Origin: JBBQWZ01 sp038210135
GTDB taxonomy: Bacteria; Acidobacteriota; Terriglobia; Bryobacterales; Bryobacteraceae
Assembly: GCA_038210135.1 (NCBI GenBank)
Contig: JBBQWZ010000058.1
Span: 1-30,490, forward strand
Length of the DNA stretch: 30,490 nucleotides
Reading direction: 5' to 3'
Shown here piece after piece: positions 1 through 8,169 of this stretch. Positions within the stretch are counted from its first letter, which is position 1. Every line of letters begins with the position of its first letter. The notes beneath the pieces are model-generated. The model saw only the letters and a program-made list of their open reading frames with translations. It was not told the DNA's origin and did not search any database. Both the position numbers and the translations under genes were made by a program.

Positions 1-317
1 TGGTGTACGTACTGCCGAACGGTCCGCTCGCCGATCTTGCACTCCGGAAGCTCGTGCTGAATCCGCTCCCAGATGCGATGTGCCGTATGCCGCTGCTTGC
101 GCGGCGCCTTCCGATCGGCTTCGAGCACCGCATCCACGAACTCGATCGCCGCTTTCATCCTCCACCGCGGCCGTTCGGTCTTCTTCCGCGGCTTCGGCAT
201 CGCGCTCCCGATTGCTTCGCGCACCATCCGCCGATGCACGCCAACCTTCTGCGCCACCCCGGAAATCGTCCCTACGCCGAACTCATACTCTCGACGGATC
301 TGCTCAAACAACTCCAC
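1..317 (-). CDS. istA: IS21-family transposase IstA, N-terminal part
   Basis: Translating the minus strand from a GTG at 317 gives 105 codons open to the window edge. The start is preceded by a GGAGAGG ribosome site six bases upstream. The protein begins VELFEQIRREYEFG, followed by a helix-turn-helix (about residues 15-40, including VAQKVGVHRRMVREA) and the segment APRKQRHTAHRIWERI (about 71-86), which is typical of IstA just before the DDE catalytic domain. The catalytic domain and the IstB ATPase partner would lie beyond the left edge. IstA catalyses cut-and-paste transposition of IS21 elements with IstB as helper. No frameshift is visible in the part shown, so the copy could be intact. This frame was recognised by translation and is not obvious from ATG-initiated ORFs. 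Confidence 0.8.
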   Translation of the reverse strand, partial: MELFEQIRREYEFGVGTISGVAQKVGVHRRMVREAIGSAMPKPRKKTERPRWRMKAAIEFVDAVLEADRKAPRKQRHTAHRIWERIQHELPECKIGERTVRQYVH

Positions 318-440
318 TTTGCCTCTCCAGTCCAACGAGGTTCCTCCACTTCGGGCTTCGCCCGAATCAGAGTACCCGTTCGTCTATGAGGTGGGCCAAA
401 ACAAAATGCCGAACTGGGCCAAATCAGATTACCGAAATCA
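1..440 (-). mobile_element. IS21-family insertion sequence, left end, cut by window edge
   Basis: The stretch carries the 5' part of an IstA-type transposase and, upstream of it, a terminal region with repeated TTTGGCCCA / TTTTGGCCCA blocks (minus-strand reading, around 380-425), as is usual for IS21 ends, which hold several internal repeats. The outer boundary near 440 is inferred from a TG dinucleotide starting the block TGATTTCGGTAATCTGATTT on the minus strand; I cannot see the other end or a target duplication, so the boundary may be off by tens of bases. Confidence 0.6.
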
Positions 441-715
441 GGTCTACGAATGTGACGCCAGATCAAGCATTTTGGGGGAGCCGCGGGGCGGTTAACGACC
501 CTCGGGAAACTGAGGAAGCTTCAACTCGCCGAATCGGCGATTAGTGGATGTCGGCGCTGATGCAAAACAAGTAACTACGCAATCCACGCGCCAACCCTGG
601 TCGGGTGAACTCGACCGCGTATGTTGCGAAGCACGTGATATCGGGTAGTTGGGTCGGTTTGAAAACTGACTCACTACCGCTTATCCCGAGCTGAGAAGAC
701 CCGTATAGTTAGCGA
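441..715. other. Intergenic region, small hairpin only
   Basis: No coding region recognised between the IS end and the small secreted protein gene. The only structure noted is a short perfect dyad at 527-539 (arms CGCCGA and TCGGCG around one base). A TATAGT box at about 702-707 lies close to the downstream start codon, but I see no convincing -35 partner. Confidence 0.4.
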
Positions 716-1048
716 ATGGGAACTCTGTGCCGCGTCGTCGCCCTGCTGGCCGTATTTTCGCTCTGCGTATCCGCCGAACCGAGTGTTCCGGAGCAAGTTC
801 GAAACTGGCGGCAAGGCAGAAGACTTACTGTCGTGCTCAAGACAGGCGACCAAATCGTCGGGCGCCTCGGCCCGCTGAAAACGGATGGATTCATCTTCGT
901 TTCAGAAAAGCGCGACTACTCGGAACGCCTTTTTCGCTTCGAGGAAGTGCAATCCGTAAGAACCAAGATGACAACGGGCAAAAAATGGGGGCTCGCCGCA
1001 GCGATTTACGCGCCTCTATTAATCATGGGATTGATTCTCGGCAAGTGA
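716..1048 (+). CDS. Small secreted protein with C-terminal hydrophobic segment
   Basis: A 110-residue protein with a signal peptide (about residues 1-20, cleavage likely after VSA, before EPSVPEQ) and a hydrophobic C-terminus (about 91-109, AAAIYAPLLIMGLILG). Between them lies a segment with small beta-barrel character: VVLKTGDQIVGRL, then DGFIFVSEK and LFRFEEVQSV, which resembles the LSm-like strand pattern of small acidobacterial envelope proteins. The function is unknown; a membrane-anchored periplasmic protein is the most I would infer. The ATG at 716 is the only plausible start because the signal peptide begins there, although no strong ribosome site is visible. It stands alone: the flanks are an IS element and pseudogenes. 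Confidence 0.65.
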   Translation: MGTLCRVVALLAVFSLCVSAEPSVPEQVRNWRQGRRLTVVLKTGDQIVGRLGPLKTDGFIFVSEKRDYSERLFRFEEVQSVRTKMTTGKKWGLAAAIYAPLLIMGLILGK

Positions 1049-1169
1049 CCTTGCGACCGCCTTGCACGTTAGCGTCTGGTTCAACTCCACGCAAATAATC
1101 TTGCCCGGTAATCCTTGGCAGAGTTTCCGCCCTAAAACAGCGCGGTTTTACAATCGAGCCAGTCGAAAT

Positions 1170-1552
1170 CGCTGCACCAGATTCCGGCCCTTTCCTTCCG
1201 CAGAAGGAGGTCAAGCGAGCCGTTCGCGGAGTCGTGACAACCGGCTGGACAGTTGCCCAGTTCGATGGGGATAGATGCCAGTTGTAGTCGTCACCGAAGT
1301 TCGCGACCCATATTTGGGGCGACAGGAAAGAAGGGATGCCTACGCCCCTCGCGGACGTCGAGATCGCGCACTCGATCCCGTTCTGGCCGCGGCCTTGCCG
1401 TCGTGGTTGATGTCCACCAACCAAAAGTCGCGGTAACGAGCGTCGGCATTCCAACCGGTAGCGTCGGTGTAGCCGTTAACGGCGAGTGCGGGAGATCCGT
1501 CAAAAACCAGTTGACCACGCGCTATCGAGGCCCAGGTATTTCGCGGCCACAC
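1170..1552 (-). pseudogene. Broken VCBS/FG-GAP repeat protein fragment
   Basis: Three frames must be joined to read a protein. Minus-strand frame one gives GYTDATGWNADARY and DFWLVDINHDGKAA, then a second frame gives GIECAISTS and ANFGDDYNWHLSPSNWATVQ, then a third gives RKERAGIWCS. These match the repeating unit of VCBS/FG-GAP proteins, in which a calcium-loop-like D-x-N-x-D-G-K is followed by a GI-x-CA-x-S strand. DINHDGK keeps the loop residues. Such repeats form extracellular beta-propellers. At least two frameshifts and no start or stop consistent with a gene make this a remnant. It ends within a few bases of the dispersed repeat at 1557. Confidence 0.6.
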
Positions 1553-1556
1553 GGCA

Positions 1557-1638
1557 GGTTACGCGCAGAGGAGACGACACGCGCTTCTGTCAACAAAAAC
1601 GGGGTCCGAATTCGGGAGGGAAAAAGAAGTGGCTCCCC
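1557..1638 (+). repeat. Dispersed direct repeat, copy 1
   Basis: This 82-nt stretch recurs at 30410-30490 in the same orientation with about six differences, one of them a single-base indel. The central block (about 1593-1625, with ACGGGGTCCGAATTCGGGAG) is identical in both. It holds a perfect palindrome CCGAATTCGG and a potential GGGAG/CTCCC stem. Copy 1 ends about 130 bases before the decayed response regulator and begins just beyond the decayed VCBS gene. The flanks differ between copies, which argues for a mobile or dispersed intergenic unit. Confidence 0.75.
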
Positions 1639-1766
1639 TAAAACCATAGTTTCCAAGTGCCTCTCCGTTCTGGAGAGCGTGAGCAAGTAGTGGATTCCTA
1701 TATCACGGCCACCCGGGGGAAGCGAGCCGGTACCGTCTGCGCCTTGGGGGCTGGGATTACATCTCA

Positions 1767-2110
1767 TGACAACTAAAGCTCCCGCTTTTCAGATATTGCT
1801 GGCCGAAGACAGTGCTTCGGACGTCGGTCTTGTCCGAATTGCTCTGGGCGGCGAGACCTTTTGCATACGAACTTCATGTAGCCCATGACAGCGCGCAGAT
1901 AATCGCTTTTATAGAGCATGCCGACCGGCAAGCGAAATCTCCTAGCCTCGATTTGCTGATGCTGGACATGCACCTCCCAAATATGACGGCGAGGAGATTC
2001 TCAAGCGACTCCGATCCAAGGAGCGCAGCGAACAGACGCCTGTCATTGTCTTGAGCGGATCCGGTCCACTCGTGAATGATGGAAAACGTCTGGGAACCGC
2101 GGCGGGCTGC
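1767..2110 (+). pseudogene. Response regulator receiver domain, frameshifted
   Basis: From the ATG at 1767 the frame reads MTTKAPAFQILLAEDSASDV and then a receiver-domain helix (GLVRIALGG) before breaking. A second frame continues YELHVAHDSAQIIAFI and SLDLLMLDMHLPN, where the Asp of LMLDMHLP is the expected phosphorylation site. A third frame gives YDGEEILKRLRSKE and TPVIVLSGSG, the beta-4 strand with the conserved Ser. The paired acidic residues (ED) of the N-terminus are kept. Two frameshifts (near 1850 and 1980) and a missing C-terminal Lys/helix-5 region show that the gene is dead. It was a stand-alone Rcp1-like receiver (the type that follows phytochrome or hybrid kinases); no partner kinase is nearby. 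Confidence 0.75.
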
Positions 2111-2913
2111 GGCTGTGGATTGCCTCGGGGATTAACGCCATTTGCTCCCGTCTGAATCTCGGGGACGCGCCCGGTTCCCGGAGGGCCTGGGATTCCGGTG
2201 GAGTAGATGCTGTTCACGCCGAACCCTCCGCCGTTCTGTCCGGAATCCCCGTGCACTTGGAGTTGCATTTCGAAGCGGGACTGTACGTAATTGTTGCCGC
2301 AGAGCAGCTTTGCCCGTCTTGGAGGCCCGCATAGGCGAAACCGCGCTGGCGGCACGACGCGACGCAACGCAACTCTCGGAGAATTGTCGGGCGACGCGCG
2401 CAGATAGCCTTTTAGGTCGAAATCGTTGGTTATCGCAGAATCGACGCTGCCACCCAGAGAATCTCCCGCCGCGTATCCTCGATCCCGATGCGGCGTGGTC
2501 CGTGGCCCCCTCTATCCAGTTCGTTGGGGCGTGGAGCTCACGAAGTTTTCTTGACCTTTGGTGCCCGATGCAAGTTCTGCCGGCGCGCCTAATGGTTCGT
2601 CAATTATTGGTGGAACGACTCCGCTTGCGGATGCGGCGCGAGGGTGGGACCGGAGGAGGTAGCGGATGGTATGAGGCAGATGAAGAGGAGAATGAGTCCC
2701 AGCTGGTAATGGCGGATGCGGCGAGGATTGTCGAAGAGTAAACAAGTGCTCGCTTCTATAATCACCAACCAAGGCTTTCGCGATCGTTTGCTCGCTGGCT
2801 TTGATTCGACCATCCCGTAGTTTCGCCAGTTTGAGTGGGTCGTTACGGCGGTCACCCAGGTAGCGCGAAACGACCTTCTCGAACGCTCTTATCTAGAATG
2901 CTGAAAGCTAGAC
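2111..2913. other. Long non-coding or degraded stretch
   Basis: No gene I can support. On the minus strand near 2150-2320 a short open stretch reads like an eroded secreted protein (FEMQLQVHGDSGQNGGG), but it has no recognisable family and runs into the decayed response regulator. Around 2690-2790 a minus frame carries a single hydrophobic run (YQLGLILLFICLIPSA) with no family match. Both look like fragments. Confidence 0.4.
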
Positions 2914-2966
2914 TTACGGACTTAGCCTCTCCACAAAACCTTTCAAAACGTTCCTTTCGTGTCGCA
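2914..2966 (-). repeat. Short dispersed repeat A, copy 1
   Basis: About 50 bases starting TTACGGACTT that align with 11240-11291 (TTACGGACTTNGCCNCTCCA, then AAAAC, CAAAACGT and TTTCG) with a few substitutions and small indels. Both copies lie just beside a gene or gene-fragment boundary: here about 50 bases downstream of the kinase stop codon. Confidence 0.5.
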
Positions 2967-3016
2967 CGGTTTCGACCATCCTCATCCATATCTGAGCACG
3001 GCGTTTATCAGTAATT

Positions 3017-5623
3017 TCATTGACCCGAAAGCGCGCGGTCACAGGACGCGATGCGCTCGGCAAGCTTTTGGACGTGGACTCCAGGAACGGTTTCGCCATG
3101 CCTCGAGCGAAGCAGATCGATAGCTTGTTGATATCCCGTCCGGGCGAGCTCCCAAACGCGCCGGCTTCGCAATTCGTCGGCAAGGGACTCGTAAGTACGA
3201 CTCAATCGCAAACGGTACTCCAGATTTTCCGGATCTATCTTCAGGAGACCTTGTCCGAGGGACGCTGACTTTTCGAGTTCATGCCGCCCGTCCGTCCTCC
3301 GTCCCGTCCGGACCAGCAAACGGCCGAGCGAAGCACGGGCGAATGCGAGATCGTACGGATGCTGCCGGTTTTCTGGATTCTGCTCGATCAAAGACAATTG
3401 AAGCGCGATAGAATCGCGGAAAAGCTGCTCTGCCTCGGCTATCTCCCCCCTTTTATCCAGTACAAGACCAAGATTCGTGCTGTGAATCGCTACCGAGCGC
3501 CGCGTTCGTGCATCTGCCGGGTCGGCCACCGCAAGCGCCCGCACTAGCGTCCATGACTCTCGATAAAAAGGGTACGCTCGGCCCGGGTCCTGCGCTTGAG
3601 ACCACGTGTTACCAAGTGTGCTGAGCACGCTCGCCAAGTCTGTACGATAGGCATTCTGTCCGGGGAATTCGACCACTAAAGCGCGCGCAATCGAAAGCGC
3701 TTCCGTAAGGCTTTTTGATGCTTCCGCGTATTCGTTCAGGTAACTGGACTGAATGTCCCCCAGTGTCTGCCAGGCACGCTCCAATCCGCGGCGGGCATCG
3801 ACATCGCGCGGGAACTCGCTAACGATCTTGCGAAGAGAATCGAGTGCGAGGTGGATCTGAACGAGCGCTCCATTCGCATCGCCTTCCGCGGCAATGGTTG
3901 TGGCTAGAGCACGCCGCGCGTCGGCCAAGCTGCCACGAAAATCTTTCGCGGTTGCAACGGTTGCGGGCAACGCCTCGTATACGGCGATGGCTTCGCGATA
4001 CTCCCGGGCAGCGATGGCGCCCATCCGTGTCAGCCGATGGATGTCAGCGAGGCGGACCTGGTCGGCGGCAACCGCCCCGAGTCGCTCGGCGTTTGAGGGG
4101 TCCGCCTTTAGAATCGACTGCCTCAGGTGGAGGGCCAGTGTCGCACTCGCTTCGGCGGCTTTCCCTGCACCCAGGTTGCCCGGTCCGTCGCGAAATTGGA
4201 TGTCGCTGAGCTTTTCGTAAGCCGCGGCCAGCCCCGTGCTGAGGGCCGGATCGGAGGAATCGGTCCGCTGAAGTTCGGAAAGGGATTGAACCGTTCGTTC
4301 GACAATCAAGGCGCGAATTCGCGTCGATCCCGGCATTTTTGCGAGAGAATCGTGGACGTCGAATAGGGCTGAATTGGCCATCGCGAGCGCTGCCTCCAAG
4401 CGCTCCTGGGATTGCTCTCGAGAGTAGGCGGCGCGCCTGTCGGCAATCCATAGCATTGAGCCGCTGGTTCCGACAGTCAAAGCCAGTACGGCGGCAATCG
4501 AAAGTGCGATTCGTCTCCGGCGTACGAACTTCGCAGCGCGATAACCAAGCGCGCCGGACCGCGCCTGCACCGGTAGACCATCCAGAAATCGCCCCACATC
4601 GTCGCTTAAATATTCAGCCGAATGATACCGTTGGGCGGGCTCCTTCCGGAGAGCCTTCATGACGATATGATCGAGATCCTTGTCCACACGCTGCAAACTC
4701 GTTGCGCTGGGAGGACACGGGTCTACCTCACGGATGATTCGCTCGCGTTCGGAAGCCGCTTTGGACTTAAAGTCGAACGCACGCGATCCAGTAAGCAGCT
4801 CGTGCAGCAGTAGTCCCAGCGCGTAGACGTCCGTCGCGGTTGTGATCGGGCCTCCAGACACCTGTTCCGGGCTGGCATACTCCGGCGTCATCATCTGGTC
4901 GGAGGTTCGAGTCGCTGATTCTTCGATCTGGCTGGCATCCAGGAGTTTCGCGATGCCGAAATCCAACAGGCGCGGCGAGCCGTCCGTCGCCACCAGGATA
5001 TTGCCAGGCTTCAAGTCGCGATGGACGACGAGGTTCCGGTGCGCATAAGCTACCGCCGCACAAACCGATTGAAAGATCTTAAGGCGTTCCTGGATGCTCA
5101 GCAGCTTTTCGCGACAATATTGGTCGATCGACACTCCATCGACGTACTCCATCACCAGATACGGCAATCCCGACTCGGTCGCGCCGCCATCCAGAAGGCG
5201 CGCGATTCCGGGATGTTTCAAATTTGCAAGAATCTGCCGCTCCGCGCGGGAGCGTTGATGAACGCCCGGCCCGAGCAGATCGTGCTTGACGATCTTTACC
5301 GCGACCTTTTGCGAGTACTGGTCGTCGGCGCGCTCCGCCAGGTACACCTGGCCCATGCCGCCATGACCGAGTTCGGCGAGTAGACGATACGGTCCCACCA
5401 TCTGGCCTGACCGGTCACGAAGCGCGGTCGCCGCTGCCTCGTGTACCGTCGTTTCCAGAAAGTCGCCTCCTTGCCGATGCGCGTCAAGCAGAGACTTCAC
5501 CCGTTTCCGAAGCACAACGTCCGAGCCGCAGTGCTCCTCAAGGAACTGGCTTTGTGCTTCTTGAGGCAGAGTCACCGCCGTGTGAAACAATCCCTCAACA
5601 ACTTCCCAGGCGGGTTGAGTCAT
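3017..5623 (-). CDS. Membrane-anchored Ser/Thr protein kinase with TPR-type C-terminus
   Basis: An 868-residue Hanks-type kinase. Residues 1-65 form the helical leader common to sigma-linked acidobacterial kinases (LFHTAVTLP, then FLEEHCGSD). The kinase domain spans about 79-345: glycine loop GHGGMG (86-91), ATP-anchoring Lys110 in VAVKIVK, HRDLKPGN (201-208) with catalytic Asp203, DFG (221-223) and PEYASPEQ (247-254). One membrane helix lies at about 371-393. The remaining ~470 residues are helical TPR-like repeats (for example AEQLFRDSIALQLSLIEQNPEN) that should face the periplasm as a sensor or docking surface. All catalytic residues are present, so activity is expected. The ATG at 5623 overlaps the sigma-factor stop codon (ATGA), implying translational coupling. 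Downstream there is no gene for 900 bases. The substrate is unknown; the adjacent sigma factor is the obvious candidate. Confidence 0.93.
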   Translation of the reverse strand: MTQPAWEVVEGLFHTAVTLPQEAQSQFLEEHCGSDVVLRKRVKSLLDAHRQGGDFLETTVHEAAATALRDRSGQMVGPYRLLAELGHGGMGQVYLAERADDQYSQKVAVKIVKHDLLGPGVHQRSRAERQILANLKHPGIARLLDGGATESGLPYLVMEYVDGVSIDQYCREKLLSIQERLKIFQSVCAAVAYAHRNLVVHRDLKPGNILVATDGSPRLLDFGIAKLLDASQIEESATRTSDQMMTPEYASPEQVSGGPITTATDVYALGLLLHELLTGSRAFDFKSKAASERERIIREVDPCPPSATSLQRVDKDLDHIVMKALRKEPAQRYHSAEYLSDDVGRFLDGLPVQARSGALGYRAAKFVRRRRIALSIAAVLALTVGTSGSMLWIADRRAAYSREQSQERLEAALAMANSALFDVHDSLAKMPGSTRIRALIVERTVQSLSELQRTDSSDPALSTGLAAAYEKLSDIQFRDGPGNLGAGKAAEASATLALHLRQSILKADPSNAERLGAVAADQVRLADIHRLTRMGAIAAREYREAIAVYEALPATVATAKDFRGSLADARRALATTIAAEGDANGALVQIHLALDSLRKIVSEFPRDVDARRGLERAWQTLGDIQSSYLNEYAEASKSLTEALSIARALVVEFPGQNAYRTDLASVLSTLGNTWSQAQDPGRAYPFYRESWTLVRALAVADPADARTRRSVAIHSTNLGLVLDKRGEIAEAEQLFRDSIALQLSLIEQNPENRQHPYDLAFARASLGRLLVRTGRRTDGRHELEKSASLGQGLLKIDPENLEYRLRLSRTYESLADELRSRRVWELARTGYQQAIDLLRSRHGETVPGVHVQKLAERIASCDRALSGQ

Positions 5624-6201
5624 GCGTCTACCGTTGCAGTCGCGTCGCCGGTCTTCATGTCATCGAAGATCCATGCCTTTGCAAGGATCAGATTCCGGTG
5701 CACGGTTGCCTCCGAAATACTAAGCACTGTCGCCACTTCGGCATAGGTCAAACCGCCGAAAAAAACCAGCTCTATGATCTCGGCCTTGCGGGCATCCATG
5801 GCGCTGAGGCGCATCAACGAGTCGTCCAACTCCAGAATCCGCGGCTCGCGTTGCGGAGACATTGCGTCCACTAGCGTTATTCTTTGGCCTCCGCCGCGTT
5901 TGAGCCGGCGTTGCGTGCGCGCGTGGTCCACCAGAATTCGCCGCATCATCCGAGCGGAAACCGCAAATAGATGAGCCCGGTCCTTCCACGGAACTTCGGC
6001 ATCGATGAGGCGTAAGTAGGTTTCGTGGACCACGGCCGTAGGCGACATCGTGTTGCCTGGGCCTTCCGATTGAAAATAGCGCTGTGCCAGATTCCGGAGC
6101 TGATCGTAGATGATCGGCATGAGAGCCGATAGAGCGGCCTCATCGCCGCCCCGCCAGGCCAGCAGCAACTTCGTGATCGGCTGGTCGGCTTGGGCCATCA
6201 C
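5620..6201 (-). CDS. ECF-type RNA polymerase sigma factor
   Basis: A 193-residue group IV sigma factor. Region 2 spans roughly 8-95 (LMPIIYDQLRNLAQRYF, then TAVVHETYLRLID and RAHLFAVSARMMRRILVDHA), and region 4 roughly 125-180 with the helix-turn-helix LTYAEVATVLSISEATVHR. The SPTAVVHETYLRL and RMMRRILVDHAR signatures place it in the ECF class (TIGR02999-like) that in Acidobacteriota and Planctomycetes is encoded next to a Ser/Thr kinase instead of a classical anti-sigma factor. It ends ATGA-overlapped with that kinase. The start is either GTG at 6201 or ATG at 6198; there is no clear ribosome site, so coupling to the upstream overlapping gene is possible. No anti-sigma factor is visible nearby, which is consistent with control by phosphorylation. 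Confidence 0.93.
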   Translation of the reverse strand: MMAQADQPITKLLLAWRGGDEAALSALMPIIYDQLRNLAQRYFQSEGPGNTMSPTAVVHETYLRLIDAEVPWKDRAHLFAVSARMMRRILVDHARTQRRLKRGGGQRITLVDAMSPQREPRILELDDSLMRLSAMDARKAEIIELVFFGGLTYAEVATVLSISEATVHRNLILAKAWIFDDMKTGDATATVDA

Positions 6202-6871
6202 CGCATTCTATATGACGCGACGATACCGGGCGCTTCCAACCGGCGCCCGCAAACAACCCGGTCCCCACGAGCAACATCCAAGCCGAACCTGGTTCGGGTG
6301 CCGTTTGGAACGTGGTATCGAACAACGCGAACGCTCCAGTTCCAGTCTGTAGGTTCCAACTGTTGAAATCGCTACCAGTATGGGCGCTAATTCCCGAGGA
6401 CACGAGATTCCAGAATGGCTTGCTGCCGTCGTCACTGAGGCGGATGCCAATCCAGTAGGTCGTGTTTGCGCTCAGCGCGACTGCCGTACTCAGGTTGAAA
6501 TCGTACCTATTCACCACGTTAGTGGCGGCGTCGGAATAGATCGTGGACTGCTTGTAGCTGCTGGCGCTCCCTTGAGCGAAAGGCGCTGTGGAGGGGTAAA
6601 AGCCATTGTTTGAGAACAGATAATAGTTTATCGTGCCACTCCACCCAATACCGCAGCATTCCAGTGAGTAGAACGAGACGGACGCTAGGGTAGCGGCCGG
6701 AGAGATGCTGAAACTGCTCGCGGAGGTGTTGCTACCGTAGATGCCCACGCCAGCCTGCGGCGGCGTTTGGCTGTTAACGCCGTTGCTAAAGAGGGTCGTC
6801 GCATAGGCTGGCAGAGCGAGCATCCAAAGAGCGCCGGTCCAGAATGCGGTCGAACGCGGGCAAGCCGTCAT
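6140..6871 (-). CDS. PEP-CTERM secreted protein
   Basis: From ATG 6871 (ribosome site GAGGAAA about seven bases upstream) the protein has 243 residues: a signal peptide ending near LPAYA, a Ser/Thr/Asn-rich beta-sandwich-like body (GVGIYGSNTSASSFSIS, FYSLECCGIGWSG, then TTYWIGIRLSDDGS) and a C-terminal sorting signal PEPGSAWMLLVGTGLFAGAG followed by WKRP. In PEP-CTERM systems the signal is cleaved by an exosortase and the protein is exported to the surface or exopolymer matrix. Unusually, about 27 residues follow the basic cluster, reading into the sigma-factor gene (62-base overlap in another frame); normal PEP-CTERM proteins stop right after the basic residues. A stop codon may have been lost by a small indel. 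An upstream in-frame ATG at 6910 exists but lacks a ribosome site and would bury the signal peptide. Confidence 0.88.
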   Translation of the reverse strand: MTACPRSTAFWTGALWMLALPAYATTLFSNGVNSQTPPQAGVGIYGSNTSASSFSISPAATLASVSFYSLECCGIGWSGTINYYLFSNNGFYPSTAPFAQGSASSYKQSTIYSDAATNVVNRYDFNLSTAVALSANTTYWIGIRLSDDGSKPFWNLVSSGISAHTGSDFNSWNLQTGTGAFALFDTTFQTAPEPGSAWMLLVGTGLFAGAGWKRPVSSRHIECGDGPSRPADHEVAAGLAGRR

Positions 6872-7105
6872 CGGAATTTCCTCTTTCGCTTCGTAAGCGC
6901 CATCGAGCACGCAGGACCGTCATTATTCGCGGATTATTTGTCGAATCCTGATTCGCGATTAACTCTTTTCTTCGTCGGTGAGGGGATCGACAGGCCGATG
7001 TCGCTTACTGGGCAGAATGTATTCACCCGAATCGAAGGCGTAGTCGGGGTTCCAACAAAGAACCATCCATCGAACCGGACGGACATTCGCTATTTAGACA
7101 ATCAC

Positions 7106-7110
7106 GGAGG
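7106..7110 (+). promoter_or_regulatory. Shine-Dalgarno GGAGG fixing a TTG start
   Basis: GGAGG lies five bases before the TTG at 7116 and is followed by a lysine-rich signal peptide, so the TTG is the real start although no ATG occurs there. Confidence 0.75.
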
Positions 7111-7115
7111 ACATC

Positions 7116-7928
7116 TTGAAAAAACTATTCATGGCGGTGAGTTTTTTGGTTGGGTTGCTCGGAATCGCCTCAAACGGCAACGCGCAGCCAGTTGAGTACG
7201 TGAAAATATGCACCGTATTCGGTGCGGGGTTTCATTACATTCCCGGGACCGACATCTGCGCGAACGATACGAACGGGGAGACAAGGCAGCAGACCGCCGG
7301 CGGAACTTGGACGTCGCTTTTGCCCACGCGAAATCAAGGTCAATGGGTATCCAGTCCGCAGGCGGAATGCGGGCGTGGACGCCTCGTCAGGGTCGGAACT
7401 CTCAGGCCCAATGACTTCAAACTCAACGAACAAGAGACGTACCAGGCCGCTCCGGTCGGACTGAAGCTCCAACGCGGTGAGTTCATCTCGAAAGTCATGA
7501 TGAGCGGCGGCTTCGCGAGCTCCCTCCAGTCAGCGGCGCAGAATCCCCAACTGGGCACGCCGCAATTCTGTCTTCGGGTCGCCGACCCCACATTCTTCAC
7601 AATTGACCTGGGGTCGGCCCCGGTGTATCCAAAGTTCTGCGGTAGCGCTCCCCTCGCCTGCGTGAGTAATGCGCAGATTCTAGGCACCCCCGCGGCGTAT
7701 TCGTCGTCCGTTCTGGGTGCCCCGGTCGTTCATTACAATACCGATAGCGTCGGCAAAGTGATTGGACAGTCGACGTGTGGTAGCCAGGTGGTGGTTACGA
7801 CCGGGATGGGAAGGTTTAACCCGACGGCAACTTCCGACCCGTCCAAGCCGGGCGTCGCTATACCCACAATCGGCACGGTCTCAACCTGGGTCTGCGTTGA
7901 GCACGGTGATCAATACGATGACCGATAA
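7116..7928 (+). CDS. Secreted protein with porin-like N-terminal motif
   Basis: A 270-residue exported protein starting at TTG with a good ribosome site. The signal peptide MKKLFMAVSFLVGLLGIASNG is cleaved near GNA-QPVEYV. The mature N-terminus EYVKICTVFGAGFHYIPGTD closely resembles the N-terminal segment of alphaproteobacterial porins (Porin_2 family, where EYVKxCxxYGAGFxYIPGTxTC is typical), but the rest does not continue as a 16-strand barrel and the length is about half that of a porin. Later segments include FCLRVADPTFF, CGSAPLACVSNAQI and an Asn/Thr-rich end; six or more Cys suggest disulfides in the periplasm or outside. The function is unknown. It is divergent from the PEP-CTERM gene with a 244-base shared upstream region. 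Confidence 0.85.
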   Translation: MKKLFMAVSFLVGLLGIASNGNAQPVEYVKICTVFGAGFHYIPGTDICANDTNGETRQQTAGGTWTSLLPTRNQGQWVSSPQAECGRGRLVRVGTLRPNDFKLNEQETYQAAPVGLKLQRGEFISKVMMSGGFASSLQSAAQNPQLGTPQFCLRVADPTFFTIDLGSAPVYPKFCGSAPLACVSNAQILGTPAAYSSSVLGAPVVHYNTDSVGKVIGQSTCGSQVVVTTGMGRFNPTATSDPSKPGVAIPTIGTVSTWVCVEHGDQYDDR

Positions 7929-7957
7929 CGGGTAAATCGGAGCCGGGTCACGCGTGG

Positions 7958-7977
7958 AACGTGGAGGTGCACGTTTT
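7958..7977 (+). terminator. Possible weak hairpin terminator
   Basis: Arms AACGTG and CACGTT around a six-base loop, followed by a short T run, about 30 bases after the stop of the secreted-protein gene. The stem is short, so the call is tentative. Confidence 0.25.
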
Positions 7978-8169
7978 GGATGACCTTATTCTTCATAGGC
8001 TGAGATTCCTGGAGATCCTTTTCACTGAGCCAAACGCTGTCTTTTTTACCCCTCTGCGATAAAACGCAATCAATTTTCCGCTTCCTGACTGAGGAACTGC
8101 TGGGCATCGAACGTTTTCGGGGTCGATGCGCGGTCGCTCCTACATCGGATCTGAGGAGCTTGAAAGAAC

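Noticed and set aside
1557..1638. The GTGGCTCCCC end of the repeat as a tRNA 3' end
   Set aside because: The adjoining bases do not form a T-arm or acceptor stem, and no anticodon arm can be drawn.
2142..2741. Plus-strand 199-codon open frame
   Set aside because: Arg-rich composition with no domain, no ribosome site, and it runs across degraded sequence; typical of a GC-rich spurious frame.
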